Assembly: GCF_003987565.1 (NCBI RefSeq)
Contig: NZ_NGJY01000002.1
Span: 558,001 to 622,000 of the forward strand
DNA length: 64,000 nt
Direction: 5' to 3'
Source of the DNA: Vagococcus fessus
GTDB taxonomy: Bacteria > Bacillota > Bacilli > Lactobacillales > Vagococcaceae
Part shown: positions 1 through 9,913 of the stretch, piece by piece
Layout of the letters: each line of letters starts with the position of its first letter
Numbering within the stretch: position 1 is the first letter of the stretch
Position numbers and translations under genes: made by a program
Notes under the pieces: model-generated
What the model was told of the DNA's origin: nothing
Seen by the model: only the letters and a program-made list of their open reading frames with translations
Database searches by the model: none

Positions 1-151
1 ACAACTCATGATTACGTGCTTGATACGTCTCAAACACCTCTTGGGTCATCTCTATGCCTTGGTCAATAAACATCTTAGTTAGGGCATTTTTTTGACCTTT
101 TTTAAAGTCTAATAATGTATCATCAATATCAAATAAAATCGTTTTAATCAT
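1..151 (-). CDS. HAD-family hydrolase, YjjG-like (3' end beyond window)
   Basis: The gene starts at ATG 149-151 on the minus strand and runs off the left edge, so only 50 residues are visible. They begin MIKTILFDIDDTLLDF, the HAD motif I (DxDxT) with the catalytic aspartate pair. The following Lys/Gln-rich cap region resembles YjjG/PhoE-type nucleotide or phosphosugar phosphatases. The gene lies downstream of the mecA terminator. Function beyond 'HAD phosphatase' cannot be set from this fragment. Confidence 0.75.
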   Translation of the reverse strand, partial: MIKTILFDIDDTLLDFKKGQKNALTKMFIDQGIEMTQEVFETYQARNHEL

Positions 152-173
152 CCAAAATTCCTTTCCTATATAA

Positions 174-201
174 GAAAAACTTTAAGGCCTAAGCCTTAAA
201 G
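174..201 (-). terminator. Rho-independent terminator of mecA
   Basis: Arms CTTTAAGGC and GCCTTAAAG surround a CTAA loop and, read on the minus strand, are followed by TTTTTCTT. It sits directly downstream of the mecA stop codon. Confidence 0.75.
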
Positions 202-206
202 TTTTG

Positions 207-914
207 TTATTTTTTAAAATAATGGTTAATCTGTTCGAGTGCACTTTGTTCCATAATGACTTTGCCATATTCAGCTAATACTTCTGGTGTCACATTACTT
301 AACGTACCATATTCTAGCGCTATCGCTAAATCTTCATTCACCTGATTTTCAGTTAACTCTTCCATCAAGAAACTTAAATGTAAGAAAAAGACATCTGGGT
401 CTCCTGCTAATTGGTAGACATTAGAAAGTACATGATTAAAAGAAGCGACCTTAGCAAGTCCGATTAAATCTTCAAAGCTAGCAAAGCGAACAACTGCTTC
501 GATAAATGGATTAGCCGTATCAAGCTCTACTTCAATATCTGAGTCCGAAGCTTTGTCCAATGCGTCACCTTTAACTAACACATCTCGCTCCCCCATTTGA
601 CTCTTTACAAAATCACCAAATGAGTCTTGATTGATCAATTCTGAAAGCTCTGGTAACTCACTATCTTCACCATTTAACAAGTTTTTACTAATGAATAGCT
701 CTAAACCATTACGATTTGGTAGCACTTGGAAAGTGACAGCATCCGTTTCTTGGAACTGCTCATCAATATCAACTTCTTCTAAAATACTGTAAAAGAAACT
801 TTCAATTTGTTTGTGATTCCCTAATAGATCAAGAAAGGATATTCCTCGCGCTTCTAAATCAGCATTTTCAATTAATACACGAATGGTATTTTCATTAATG
901 CGTTCCATTTCCAT
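207..914 (-). CDS. mecA: Adaptor protein MecA
   Basis: 235 aa, the usual length for Lactobacillales MecA. It opens with MEMERINENTIRVLI, the conserved N-terminal substrate-recognition domain. The middle is acidic and linker-like, and the C-terminal domain (about residues 130-235) is the ClpC-binding part. MecA delivers substrates such as the competence regulator ComK/ComX to ClpCP for degradation. It lies next to spxA, a common Firmicutes arrangement, although intergenic terminators suggest separate transcripts. A competence link is plausible because a full comG operon lies in this window; that link is inferred. Confidence 0.93.
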   Translation of the reverse strand: MEMERINENTIRVLIENADLEARGISFLDLLGNHKQIESFFYSILEEVDIDEQFQETDAVTFQVLPNRNGLELFISKNLLNGEDSELPELSELINQDSFGDFVKSQMGERDVLVKGDALDKASDSDIEVELDTANPFIEAVVRFASFEDLIGLAKVASFNHVLSNVYQLAGDPDVFFLHLSFLMEELTENQVNEDLAIALEYGTLSNVTPEVLAEYGKVIMEQSALEQINHYFKK

Positions 915-1014
915 TTTTGCTACACCTCTTCTCTATTACTCGGTAACCAAGTAAATATTTACTCTATAAAAACATTGTAGCCTAAAACCCTAAAAAGTAA
1001 AGGAAAAAGTCTAC

Positions 1015-1038
1015 AAAAAACCCCATCTAATGATGGGG
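1015..1038 (-). terminator. Terminator of spxA
   Basis: The inverted repeat CCCCATC/GATGGGG has a 4-nt loop and, on the minus strand, is followed by six T residues. It lies just after the spxA stop codon. Confidence 0.75.
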
Positions 1039-1051
1039 AAAAAATGTCTTT

Positions 1052-1450
1052 CTATAAGCCAGCCATTAATTGAGCTTGGCGTAACTCTAATGCTCTTACT
1101 TCTCTTGGTAAGAAACGACGGATTTCATCTTCATTAAAACCAACTTGAAGACGTTTTTCATCGATCATGATTGGTCGACGTAACAAACCAGGATTTTCTT
1201 GAACTAGCGTTAACAGTTCTGGCAATGATAAATCGTCTAAGTCCATATCTAATTTACGGAAAACTTTTGAACGAGTTGAGATGATTTCTTCAGTACCATC
1301 TTCTGTCATTCTTAAAATCCCTTTAAGCTCATCGATATTCAACGGCTCAGAAAAGATATTACGTTCCGTATAAGGAATTTCTTGGTCAACTAACCAAGCT
1401 CTCGCTTTTCGACATGATGTACAACTTGGAGACGTATATAGTGTTAACAT
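1052..1450 (-). CDS. spxA: Transcriptional regulator Spx
   Basis: 132 aa from ATG 1450. The N-terminus [16 protein letters not shown] carries the CxxC redox switch of Spx in an ArsC/thioredoxin-like fold. Spx binds the RNA polymerase alpha C-terminal domain and redirects transcription under thiol stress. Start choice: the Shine-Dalgarno AGGAG at 1459-1463 lies 8 nt before ATG 1450. The upstream ATG at 1456 and GTG at 1459 are too close to it or overlap it. The C-terminal half contains [15 protein letters not shown], typical of the family. It is divergent from trpS. Confidence 0.95.
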   Translation of the reverse strand: MLTLYTSPSCTSCRKARAWLVDQEIPYTERNIFSEPLNIDELKGILRMTEDGTEEIISTRSKVFRKLDMDLDDLSLPELLTLVQENPGLLRRPIMIDEKRLQVGFNEDEIRRFLPREVRALELRQAQLMAGL

Positions 1451-1509
1451 TTGCATCACTCCTTCTAATTCAATCCTTACAGTACTTTTATTAAGTACCT
1501 CTTGAATTC

Positions 1510-1515
1510 ATTATA
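1510..1515 (-). promoter_or_regulatory. Probable -10 element of spxA
   Basis: On the minus strand this is TATAAT, about 50 nt before the spxA start. No convincing -35 hexamer is present 17 nt upstream. A small hairpin (GTACTT/AAGTAC) follows in the 5' UTR. Confidence 0.4.
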
Positions 1516-1728
1516 ACCTATTACAAATATAATTACCACCCCTAAATGAAAAAAATCTCATTTAAGTTCCCACTATTTATCGTATGTTCATGAGTTTATA
1601 GACACTTTTTTTTCAGAAAACTCCCAAAACTCATCGTTCTTTAATCTTTCTCTTTATTCTTTGTTATTTAAACCCTTTTAACTGTGTCTTCCTCCGATTT
1701 GTCACTGTCTTTTTCACTTTTTTTCACG

Positions 1729-1734
1729 TATAAT
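1729..1734 (+). promoter_or_regulatory. Probable -10 element of trpS
   Basis: A perfect TATAAT lies 32 nt upstream of the preferred trpS start. The -35 region (TGTCTT at 17-bp spacing) is weak. I saw no T-box or other tryptophan-sensing leader in the short space available. Confidence 0.45.
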
Positions 1735-1736
1735 AG

Positions 1737-2783
<1,047 letters not shown>

Positions 2784-2790
2784 TCACTAA

Positions 2791-2816
2791 AACGAGATCA
2801 ATTGATCTCGTTTTTT
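2791..2816 (+). terminator. Terminator of trpS
   Basis: The perfect inverted repeat CGAGATCAATTGATCTCG is followed by six T residues, 10 nt after the trpS stop. Confidence 0.8.
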
Positions 2817-2823
2817 ATTTTAC

Positions 2824-2861
2824 AAAAAAACTAGCCCAACTTATAAAACAGTTGAGCTAGT
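2824..2861 (-). terminator. Terminator of lrgAB
   Basis: The hairpin has arms built on CTAGC(C)CAACT and AGTTG(A)GCTAG. On the minus strand it is followed by seven T residues, just after lrgB. Confidence 0.75.
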
Positions 2862-2878
2862 AAACCTGTTACCGACTT

Positions 2879-3562
2879 TTATAGTCCCACCATTGTTGCA
2901 AAGATTGGGACAACTACTACTGTGATGACACCTACCACAACCACTGCAATACTTGCCATTGCGGCTTCGACTTCACCCATTTCCATGCTGACTGATACAC
3001 CTAACGCATGGCCACTCGTTCCTAGAGCTAATCCGCGAGCAATCGGATTTTTTATGTTAAGTTTTTCCACTAAGAATTTACCTAGTGCGTAAACAATAAC
3101 TGCATTAAAAATAACAGCAAATGATGTAATCGCGCTTATCCCACCAATAGATTCTGATAAAGGAACCGCAATCGCTGTCGTTGAGGCTTCTGGTAATAAT
3201 GAAGCCATAATCCCTTGTTCTACTCCAAACACTGAGGCTAGTAAGTAAACCACTAATACTGAGCCAATTGAACCAATGGTAATGGCTGATAAAATTTCAA
3301 GCCAATATTTCTTCAAAACATCACGTTGTTTATATAGTGGAATTGCAAAAGCGATTGTTGCAGGTTCTAAAAAGAACCCAATCATCTTCCCACCACTACT
3401 GTAATCCTCATATGAAAAGTGACCTATTTTTAAGAAAGCCACACCTAAAACCATCGCTACAAATAAAGGTGTGAATAAGAAGAACCCTTTACTTTTTTTG
3501 AATAAAAATGAACCAATTCCAAATGCTGTTAATGATACCATAATTCCGAAATATGGAGTCAT
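2879..3562 (-). CDS. lrgB: LrgB-family antiholin-like/pyruvate-uptake membrane protein
   Basis: 227 aa, very hydrophobic, with six or more predicted membrane segments. It carries family signatures [20 protein letters not shown] and [10 protein letters not shown]. LrgB works with LrgA; in staphylococci and streptococci the pair modulates murein hydrolase activity and autolysis, and in Bacillus (PftAB) it transports pyruvate. It starts 1 nt after the lrgA stop and is the last gene before a terminator. A second, less similar lrgAB pair lies at 35.4-36.5 kb. Confidence 0.9.
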   Translation of the reverse strand: MTPYFGIMVSLTAFGIGSFLFKKSKGFFLFTPLFVAMVLGVAFLKIGHFSYEDYSSGGKMIGFFLEPATIAFAIPLYKQRDVLKKYWLEILSAITIGSIGSVLVVYLLASVFGVEQGIMASLLPEASTTAIAVPLSESIGGISAITSFAVIFNAVIVYALGKFLVEKLNIKNPIARGLALGTSGHALGVSVSMEMGEVEAAMASIAVVVVGVITVVVVPIFATMVGL

Positions 3563-3563
3563 G

Positions 3564-4001
3564 TTAATTCACCTCTTTCACTTCTTTAAAAACTGGTGTG
3601 GCACTTTGTACAACCTCTTTCAATTTACCACGTTCACCGTCACGTAATTTAAGCAAGAAACTAGCACTCCATCCTGTCACCGCTAATAAAATAACAGTTG
3701 CTATCACGATAATTGATACAATTTGGAAGCCATATTCTTTCATTAAGCCTAATGAATTAATAACTGATATTCCAGATGGTACAAATAGGAAACTGATTAG
3801 ACTTGTTAAGCTGTTTCCTAATCCTTCTACTTGTTCAAGTTTGACAATTTTCAAGCAGAGGCAGATAAATAATAAAACTAAGCCCATCACTGATGTTGGC
3901 ATCGGAAACGGTAAGAATTGAACAATAAAATTTGAAACTAACATAATAGCTGCGAAGATAAAAGCTTGTTGTAAGAATGAGTACGTTTTTTGTTTAGACA
4001 T
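3564..4001 (-). CDS. lrgA: LrgA-family holin-like membrane protein
   Basis: 145 aa with four predicted membrane segments. It carries the LrgA/CidA signature [18 protein letters not shown] and an [10 protein letters not shown] segment. It is the holin-like partner of LrgB. It lies directly downstream of lytSR, which controls lrgAB in other Firmicutes, and is separated from lytR by a terminator and a 180-bp control region. The charged C-terminal tail (after residue 120) is probably cytoplasmic. Confidence 0.9.
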   Translation of the reverse strand: MSKQKTYSFLQQAFIFAAIMLVSNFIVQFLPFPMPTSVMGLVLLFICLCLKIVKLEQVEGLGNSLTSLISFLFVPSGISVINSLGLMKEYGFQIVSIIVIATVILLAVTGWSASFLLKLRDGERGKLKEVVQSATPVFKEVKEVN

Positions 4002-4084
4002 TTTTCTCGCTCCTTATTAATTAAGTGTTTGTTGTTATTTGATGTCTTTACTATAACGAGAAAAGCCTACTTTGTGGGTATTTT

Positions 4085-4119
4085 ACCGTCTAAATGACCA
4101 AATTCATAACCGAGTTACC
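4085..4119 (-). promoter_or_regulatory. Candidate LytR binding region upstream of lrgAB
   Basis: On the minus strand, GGT triplets recur at exactly 12-bp intervals (plus-strand ACC at 4085, 4097 and 4109, with one more at 4117). They sit upstream of a TATAGT -10-like box (about 4050-4055) that lacks a recognisable -35. LytTR regulators such as LytR bind tandem repeats near activator-dependent promoters. The spacing is observed; binding is inferred. Confidence 0.35.
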
Positions 4120-4145
4120 TTTTTCCAAACCTGAAATGCCCTAAC

Positions 4146-4183
4146 AAATAAAAGGAGCTGCTACCTCCGTAGCAACTCCTTTT
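4146..4183 (-). terminator. Terminator of lytSR
   Basis: Arms AAAGGAGCTGCTAC and GTAGCAACTCCTTT (one mismatch) surround a CTCC loop. The hairpin overlaps the lytR stop codon and is followed on the minus strand by TATTTG, so termination may be partial, leaving lrgAB mainly under its own promoter. Confidence 0.6.
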
Positions 4184-4913
4184 ATAACCCAATTCTATTC
4201 TTCAATTCTTTGACATAAGAACGACTGACAGGTAGTTTCTGCCCATCCATTAACGTCAATTGATACGTGTGATTAAACCACGGTTGCACCTCTTTAATCG
4301 CAGCAGAATTCACTAAATAACTACGATGTGTTTTAAAGAATAATGAAGAGTCTAATTTTTTCTCTAACCAACTTAATGTTTCATTTACGTTGTAGTGCTG
4401 TTTAGTCGTCACGATACTTAAACCATCTGTATCTACAGTAGCAAATAAAATATCTTTCGGATTAAGGACAACAATTCTATCATTCACTTGTAAGGCAAGT
4501 GTATTAGGCGCTGTAGTGATATTTTCCTCTTCCACTTCTGGCTCTGCATTGGCTAGTAACCCTTCTTTAACCTTATCAAGGGCTTGTTTAATGCGTCTTT
4601 CTTCAAATGGTTTTAACACATAATCAACCGCATTCACTTCAAAGGCTTTTAAGGCATACTCATCGTAGGCTGTGGCAAAAATAACCTTAGGTGGCTGTTT
4701 CATCCCTACAAATTTTTCAGCTAAATCAAACCCACTCTCACCAGTTAAATGAATGTCTAAAAAGACAATATCAGGTTTAGTATCGACTATACTAGCTAAC
4801 GCCGTCACCACACTATCTGCTTCATTTATCTCATCTACACCGCCGATTTTATTTAAAAGATAAATGAGTTCATCTCTTGCTAACGGCTCATCATCTACAA
4901 CTAAAATTTTCAT
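4182..4913 (-). CDS. lytR: LytTR-family response regulator LytR
   Basis: 243 aa. The receiver domain (residues 1-120) has the acidic pocket at MKILVVDDEPLARDE, phospho-acceptor Asp in PDIVFLDIHLTGESG and Lys in YVLKPFEERR. The C-terminal LytTR DNA-binding domain (about 140-243) contains FFKTHRSYLVN. It is the partner of LytS, which it overlaps by 4 nt. In staphylococci and streptococci this pair activates lrgAB in response to membrane potential, pyruvate or acetate; the lrgAB operon directly downstream agrees with that. Confidence 0.93.
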   Translation of the reverse strand: MKILVVDDEPLARDELIYLLNKIGGVDEINEADSVVTALASIVDTKPDIVFLDIHLTGESGFDLAEKFVGMKQPPKVIFATAYDEYALKAFEVNAVDYVLKPFEERRIKQALDKVKEGLLANAEPEVEEENITTAPNTLALQVNDRIVVLNPKDILFATVDTDGLSIVTTKQHYNVNETLSWLEKKLDSSLFFKTHRSYLVNSAAIKEVQPWFNHTYQLTLMDGQKLPVSRSYVKELKNRIGL

Positions 4914-6679
4914 TTATCATTCTCCTCCTCTAAAACTAAGGGCATTGTTATCGTAATCGTAGCCCCACCTACTGTATTATTCTTAAATTCAAGCTTTCCT
5001 TGTTCCCCATACAAATTAACGAGACGTCTATGGAGATTTTCCAGAGCGGTCCCTGTCCCTTTTTCAGAAACAACTGCTTCTTTCCCAACTTTATCAAGCT
5101 TATCAGGGGCAATTCCATACCCGTTATCTGCTACTTGAACTCTTAACAGATTACCCACTTGACCGATACTGACGACTATCCTATTATCCTTCGAGCGTTG
5201 ACCAAAGGCGTGACGGATCGCATTTTCAACCAATATTTGAATAGCAAAAGGCGGCACTAGACCTGCTTTCAAGCGGTCCTCAACAATCAATTCAACATCG
5301 TACTTATCTGGAAAACGTGCCTGCTCTAAAGACAAGTATGCTTCCACATGCTCTAATTCCTTCTCTAATGGAATTTGAACTTGCCTAGCTCCCTGTAAAT
5401 TCGACCTGAAATAAGTACTTAATTGAAGCAATAACTCTCGCGCTTTATCTACATCTCGTCTCATTAAAGCAGATATCGTGTTAATCGCATTGAAAAAGAA
5501 ATGAGGATTGACTTGCGCTTGTAGGGATTTAATTTCAGCATCTTTTAGTAAACTAGATTGCTGTTCGGCTTCTCCTAATTCTAATTGAGTAGAAAAAATA
5601 TCTCCTAAACCACGAGCCAATTGTTCCTCAACATGTGTTAAACGACTGGCATCTGAAAAATACATTTTTAAAGTCCCAACCATTTTATCATGAGATATCA
5701 AAGGAATAACAATCGCTCCTCTAAGTGGACAATGGGCATTATTACAACCAATCTCCTCCTGAGACCTTGCGATTTTTAACTCACCTGTCTTTAAAGCTGC
5801 TCTTGATAATTCGGTAATCACTTCTAATTCTGGAATATGATGATCACTCCCCGCTCCTACATGGGCTAATATCTGATGAGTGTCCGTCATACTGATGGCA
5901 TCTACTTTGGTGTAACGCTTTATAATCTCAGCAACTTCTTTACACGATGTTTCATTTAAACCACTTCTAAAATAAGGAAGTGTCTTTGCTGCTAATTCTA
6001 AAACATCATGTGTTTGAACGGCTTTAGTTTGCTCCTCGCGCTGTAAAGTAGACGTGATAATCGAGATAAATATAAACGTTCCGACACTATTTAAAAGAAG
6101 CATCGGCATCGAAATGAATTTCACTAAATTCCAGCCGACTTCTAAATTAGAACTGGTAAAGAGTCCGACAAAAACAAGCTGAATACTTTCCATTACCATC
6201 CCTACCGCTGCAGCCTGAATCGGTGAAGGAAAACTAGCTTTTTTGATAAACCGTGACCCCACTAATCCTGATAATACCCCAACTAATGTTGACGAAATAA
6301 TGTAAAAGGCGCCACTTCCACTCCCTTGTAAGAAACGGTGAAGCCCCCCAATTAAACCTACTCCTAGCCCCACTAATGGGCCACCAGTTAAACCTGACAC
6401 ACCTATCGCAAGTGTTCGCGTATTCGCAAGTGAGGCATTTTCAGACAACGCCGTTAGAAAACTAGTCGAAATTACTTCATTATCTGTAATCTCAATCCCA
6501 GTTAAATTTGAAATAACTGCAAATATCCCAAAAACGGTAATCAGTAAAACCTTCGACCGCATCGCCCTTCTATTAAGTAATATCTTCTTAAAATAATTCA
6601 CGTTAACGAGTAAGAAGGCTAATAAAATAATCAAGCCCACCCGCTCCATCATCATGATAAATAAATTAATTCGTGCCAT
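4910..6679 (-). CDS. lytS: Sensor histidine kinase LytS
   Basis: 589 aa. The N-terminal 5TM-LYT domain (about residues 1-210) has segments such as GVSGLTGGPLVGLGVGL and is followed by a GAF domain (about 230-360). A His-kinase domain carries the H-box QAQVNPHFFFNAINTI. The ATPase part has the N-box ILVENAIRHAFG and GTGTALENLHRR. It phosphorylates LytR. The start ATG follows GGAGGAAAT. The 160-bp upstream region holds the promoter, but I could not assign its hexamers. Confidence 0.93.
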   Translation of the reverse strand: MARINLFIMMMERVGLIILLAFLLVNVNYFKKILLNRRAMRSKVLLITVFGIFAVISNLTGIEITDNEVISTSFLTALSENASLANTRTLAIGVSGLTGGPLVGLGVGLIGGLHRFLQGSGSGAFYIISSTLVGVLSGLVGSRFIKKASFPSPIQAAAVGMVMESIQLVFVGLFTSSNLEVGWNLVKFISMPMLLLNSVGTFIFISIITSTLQREEQTKAVQTHDVLELAAKTLPYFRSGLNETSCKEVAEIIKRYTKVDAISMTDTHQILAHVGAGSDHHIPELEVITELSRAALKTGELKIARSQEEIGCNNAHCPLRGAIVIPLISHDKMVGTLKMYFSDASRLTHVEEQLARGLGDIFSTQLELGEAEQQSSLLKDAEIKSLQAQVNPHFFFNAINTISALMRRDVDKARELLLQLSTYFRSNLQGARQVQIPLEKELEHVEAYLSLEQARFPDKYDVELIVEDRLKAGLVPPFAIQILVENAIRHAFGQRSKDNRIVVSIGQVGNLLRVQVADNGYGIAPDKLDKVGKEAVVSEKGTGTALENLHRRLVNLYGEQGKLEFKNNTVGGATITITMPLVLEEENDK

Positions 6680-6803
6680 TTTATTTCCTCCAATTAATAA
6701 CCTAACTCCAAAATAACTCCCTATCTATTATACTCTAAATCTAGTGTTTACACGTGTTTCTCGCACTGAGATGCCCTGACGAACAGTTGAGTTGCCTTAC
6801 AAA

Positions 6804-6835
6804 ATAAAAAAGCTAACTCCTAAGAGCTAGCTTTT
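6804..6835 (-). terminator. Terminator of pepQ
   Basis: AAAAGCTAGCTC and GAGTTAGCTTTT flank a TTAG loop. A T-rich tail follows on the minus strand, just after the pepQ stop. Confidence 0.75.
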
Positions 6836-6838
6836 GAT

Positions 6839-7915
6839 TTAACCAATTATTTTCATTTCTTTCGGATAGTGATTTAATACTTCACAGCCCTCTTCTGTCG
6901 CTACTACTAAATCTTCAATCCTTACGCCAACTTCACCTTGAATATAAATTCCAGGTTCAATTGAGAAAATCATACCTGGTTCCACAACGTTATGGTTTGA
7001 ACCTGATACATCTCCAGCTTCATGACATTCAATTCCGATAAAGTGACCTGTACGATGCGTAAAGTATTCGCCATAGCCTTTTTCAGTAATGTAATCACGT
7101 GCTGCTGCATCGATTTCGCTAAATTTAACACCTGGTTTCACTTTAGCAATCGCGCGTTTATTTGCCTCTAAGACTGTTTCAAAAACTTCACGACTTTTAT
7201 CTGATACTGATTTGTAGAAAACAGTACGTGTCATATCTGAACAGTACCCATTTTTTACTCCGCCGATATCTAAAATAATGCTATCGCCTTCTTTAACCAC
7301 TGAGTCGTCTGTTTCATGGTGAGGGTCTGCTCCGTTCGCACCATACGCTACGATAGGTTCAAATGAAAAACCTGAATTGCCTAATTCTTTATAGATACTC
7401 GCTAATTTTTCGCTCATCTCTAATTCCGTTAATTTTTCTGGAACTAACTCTTGTAAACGACCAATCGCAGTATCATTATCACGTGACACGTCACGCATTA
7501 ATTCAATCTCTTCTTCACTCTTAATCGCACGGACGCTGTCTGTAATTTCTGAGCCATTAACGAAATCTGTAGAATTCGTTTTTTCCATTAAACTTAATAG
7601 GAAATGAGCTGGCCAGTTTTTATCAACACCAATTGTTTTTGATGCGTCTAATTGTTCTAATAATACAGCAACTGCATCATCTGTATCATCAATCACAACT
7701 AATTTCACACCTAAATCTTCTGTAATTGGGAATAATTTATTAATCACTAAAGCATGATTCCCATCTTCTTTAATCACTAAAGCTAACATACGCTCGCCTG
7801 CGTGAATCATTTTACCTGTTAAATAAAAAATAGTAGTTGCATCTGAAATCACTAATTGACTTACTTTTTTTTCAGACATTTTATCGAGTACTTTTGTTAA
7901 ACGTTCTTGGTTCAT
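6839..7915 (-). CDS. pepQ: Xaa-Pro dipeptidase, M24 family
   Basis: 358 aa cytosolic metallopeptidase that splits Xaa-Pro dipeptides. The N-terminal creatinase-like domain is residues 1-130. The C-terminal pita-bread domain has metal ligands in DIGGVKNGYCSDMTRT, HRTGHFIGIECHE and SIEPGIY. Start choice: GGGAGG is well spaced for ATG 7915. An extended frame to 7993 would begin upstream of the promoter -10 at about 7950. It is monocistronic between two terminators. Confidence 0.92.
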   Translation of the reverse strand: MNQERLTKVLDKMSEKKVSQLVISDATTIFYLTGKMIHAGERMLALVIKEDGNHALVINKLFPITEDLGVKLVVIDDTDDAVAVLLEQLDASKTIGVDKNWPAHFLLSLMEKTNSTDFVNGSEITDSVRAIKSEEEIELMRDVSRDNDTAIGRLQELVPEKLTELEMSEKLASIYKELGNSGFSFEPIVAYGANGADPHHETDDSVVKEGDSIILDIGGVKNGYCSDMTRTVFYKSVSDKSREVFETVLEANKRAIAKVKPGVKFSEIDAAARDYITEKGYGEYFTHRTGHFIGIECHEAGDVSGSNHNVVEPGMIFSIEPGIYIQGEVGVRIEDLVVATEEGCEVLNHYPKEMKIIG

Positions 7916-7946
7916 AATTTGTTCCTCCCTATGATTAACTTCTTTC

Positions 7947-7955
7947 ATTATACCA
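7947..7955 (-). promoter_or_regulatory. Extended -10 promoter of pepQ
   Basis: On the minus strand this reads TGGTATAAT, a TGn-extended -10, 32 nt before the pepQ start. The -35 is not clear. It supports the shorter pepQ start. Confidence 0.55.
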
Positions 7956-7991
7956 CAACACCTTGTGAACACATGAACTTTTTGCTCACAC

Positions 7992-8020
7992 AAAAAAGCA
8001 AAGGCTTGGAGGCCCTTGCT
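7992..8020 (-). terminator. Terminator of the MBL hydrolase-lplA operon
   Basis: The arms AGCAAGGGC and GCCTTTGCT are followed on the minus strand by six T residues, just after lplA. Confidence 0.75.
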
Positions 8021-8028
8021 TACACTAA

Positions 8029-9033
8029 TTAATATAAAAGTTGGACTAAATCGTCCACTTGAATACCCCCGAAATATTTTTGAATATCAATTTTTTCAAC
8101 TGCTTCGCGAATACTTTCTTTATCGTACTTAGTTCCACGAAGTAGATCTTCCACATCTTTAATTTCTCCTAATCCGAAGAAGTCACCGAAAATACGAATA
8201 TCGTTAATAACACCACCTGCTACGTTCATCTTAGCTTCTACTGAGCCAATTACAAAACGCTCACGACGAACTAAGTCAAACTCTGGCGAACGACCATAAT
8301 TCCAATCCCAATTACGGTAATACTGATCTGAAATCTCATTAATTCGTTTCCAGTCAGCTTCTGTTAAATCATAAATTTTAACATCATCCATGTTATCCAC
8401 ACCAAAAATTCTAAATAAAATAGCTTGGCGGAAATCCGTGGTACTCATATCTTGATACTCATCTGCTAGAAATGGTTTAATATTTGTCACACGTGAACGG
8501 ATTGATTTAATCCCTTTAGATTCGATTTTATCTTTACGTACTTTAAGGGCATTAACAACCTCATTAACATCACTATCAAACATGATTGTACCGTGAGCAA
8601 ACATGCGACCATTTGTTGCATACATCGCATTTCCTGAGAATTTTTTGTCACCAATGACTAAGTCGTTACGACCTTTAAGCTCAGCACCTGTCACACCCAT
8701 ATCATGAAGCGCGTCAATAATCGGTTGTGTCACCTTAGCAAAATCACGGAATGACTCCCCATCATCTGGCATAATAAAACTGAAGTTTAAGTTCCCAAAA
8801 TCATGATAGACTGCGCCACCGCCACTAAGACGACGAACAACATGAATCCCTTTTTCCTCAACATACTCTTTATTAATTTCTTCAATTGTATTTTGGTTAC
8901 GCCCAATAATAATTGAAGGCTCATTAATATAGAATAATAAAATAGGCTCATCAACTGGTAGTTCTTTCATTAAATACGTTTCAATCGCTAAATTAATACG
9001 TGGATCATTATTTTCATTTTGTACGAATAACAT
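8029..9033 (-). CDS. lplA: Lipoate-protein ligase A
   Basis: 334 aa, full length. It attaches scavenged lipoate to the E2 and GcvH proteins using ATP. The catalytic domain (about 1-240) has the lipoate-binding RRLSGGGAVYHDFGNLNFSF and the lysine motif GDKKFSGNAMYATNGRMFAHG. A C-terminal accessory domain (about 250-334) is present. It lies 11 nt downstream of an MBL-fold hydrolase gene, the same pairing as Bacillus yhfI-yhfJ (lplJ), so the two are likely cotranscribed. Confidence 0.93.
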   Translation of the reverse strand: MLFVQNENNDPRINLAIETYLMKELPVDEPILLFYINEPSIIIGRNQNTIEEINKEYVEEKGIHVVRRLSGGGAVYHDFGNLNFSFIMPDDGESFRDFAKVTQPIIDALHDMGVTGAELKGRNDLVIGDKKFSGNAMYATNGRMFAHGTIMFDSDVNEVVNALKVRKDKIESKGIKSIRSRVTNIKPFLADEYQDMSTTDFRQAILFRIFGVDNMDDVKIYDLTEADWKRINEISDQYYRNWDWNYGRSPEFDLVRRERFVIGSVEAKMNVAGGVINDIRIFGDFFGLGEIKDVEDLLRGTKYDKESIREAVEKIDIQKYFGGIQVDDLVQLLY

Positions 9034-9044
9034 GGTATAGCCTC

Positions 9045-9785
9045 CTATAAAGTTAATATTAGATTTTCACTTGCTAAAACGACTTCACATGCAGGACCTG
9101 CTGCTCGTATCGCTTCTTCTTTTAATTGAGTTAAGTCTTTATCTTGTGGTAAGTGACTTAGGACTAATTTAGAAACAGCGGCTTCTTTTGCTAATTGACC
9201 AGCTTCTTTAGAGGTAAAGTGGGCATGATGATTTTCATTTCCTTCAAATAGATACGTATCCGCAATAACAAGGTCGGCATTTGTCATAAAGTCTTTAAAT
9301 GACTCCAAATAACCAGAGTCTGCCGTATAAACTAAGACTTTTCCTGTTTTTCTTTCTTCAATGCGCATAGCAAAGCAAACAACTGGATGAATCGTTCTTA
9401 AAAACCTAATACTGAACGGACCAATTTCAACCGTATCTTCTTCTTTATAACCCATTCCTTCAGAAATACCTGGCATAGATAACGCTTTAAAATGATCATT
9501 GTCTTCCATGTGACCATAAATCGGCAAGACTGGTACCTCACGACTTGCATCACGTAACTGACGGTAATACTGAAGCACGCCCAGATCAGCAATATGATCA
9601 TGATGATAATGAGATATAATCACGCTATCGAGTTCTAATGGATCTATCTGTTTTTGTAAATTATTCAGTGTACTACTCCCTGCATCCACAAGTAAGTGAT
9701 AGCCTTCTGATTCCAATAGATACGAACTCGTTCCCTCACCATTCCAAGGATACGCTCCCCAATAGCCTAATACTGTTACCTTCAT
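9045..9785 (-). CDS. MBL-fold metallohydrolase, YhfI-like
   Basis: 246 aa. A metallo-beta-lactamase fold with metal-binding HYHHDHIADL, a later His in IRFLRTIHP, Asp in YTADSGYLESF and a C-terminal LSHLPQ. It resembles the RNase Z/YhfI branch, but the RNase Z exosite is not evident, so the substrate is unknown. It is first gene of a two-gene operon with lplA, as in Bacillus. The start follows GAGGGAATC. Confidence 0.85.
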   Translation of the reverse strand: MKVTVLGYWGAYPWNGEGTSSYLLESEGYHLLVDAGSSTLNNLQKQIDPLELDSVIISHYHHDHIADLGVLQYYRQLRDASREVPVLPIYGHMEDNDHFKALSMPGISEGMGYKEEDTVEIGPFSIRFLRTIHPVVCFAMRIEERKTGKVLVYTADSGYLESFKDFMTNADLVIADTYLFEGNENHHAHFTSKEAGQLAKEAAVSKLVLSHLPQDKDLTQLKEEAIRAAGPACEVVLASENLILTL

Positions 9786-9845
9786 CTGATTCCCTCTTTC
9801 CTACATACTATAATTTAAAGTAAACTCACTTCTATTGATATAAAT

Positions 9846-9874
9846 AAGCTCATAAATCAATGATTTATGAGCTT
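9846..9874 (-). terminator. Perfect 14-bp inverted repeat, terminator of the M42 peptidase gene
   Basis: AAGCTCATAAATCA and its exact complement are separated by one base. A weak T-rich tail follows on the minus strand. It lies between the M42 peptidase stop and the next gene. Confidence 0.55.
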
Positions 9875-9913
9875 TGTTTGATAAATTACTATTATAAAAA
9901 ACAATAATGTTTT

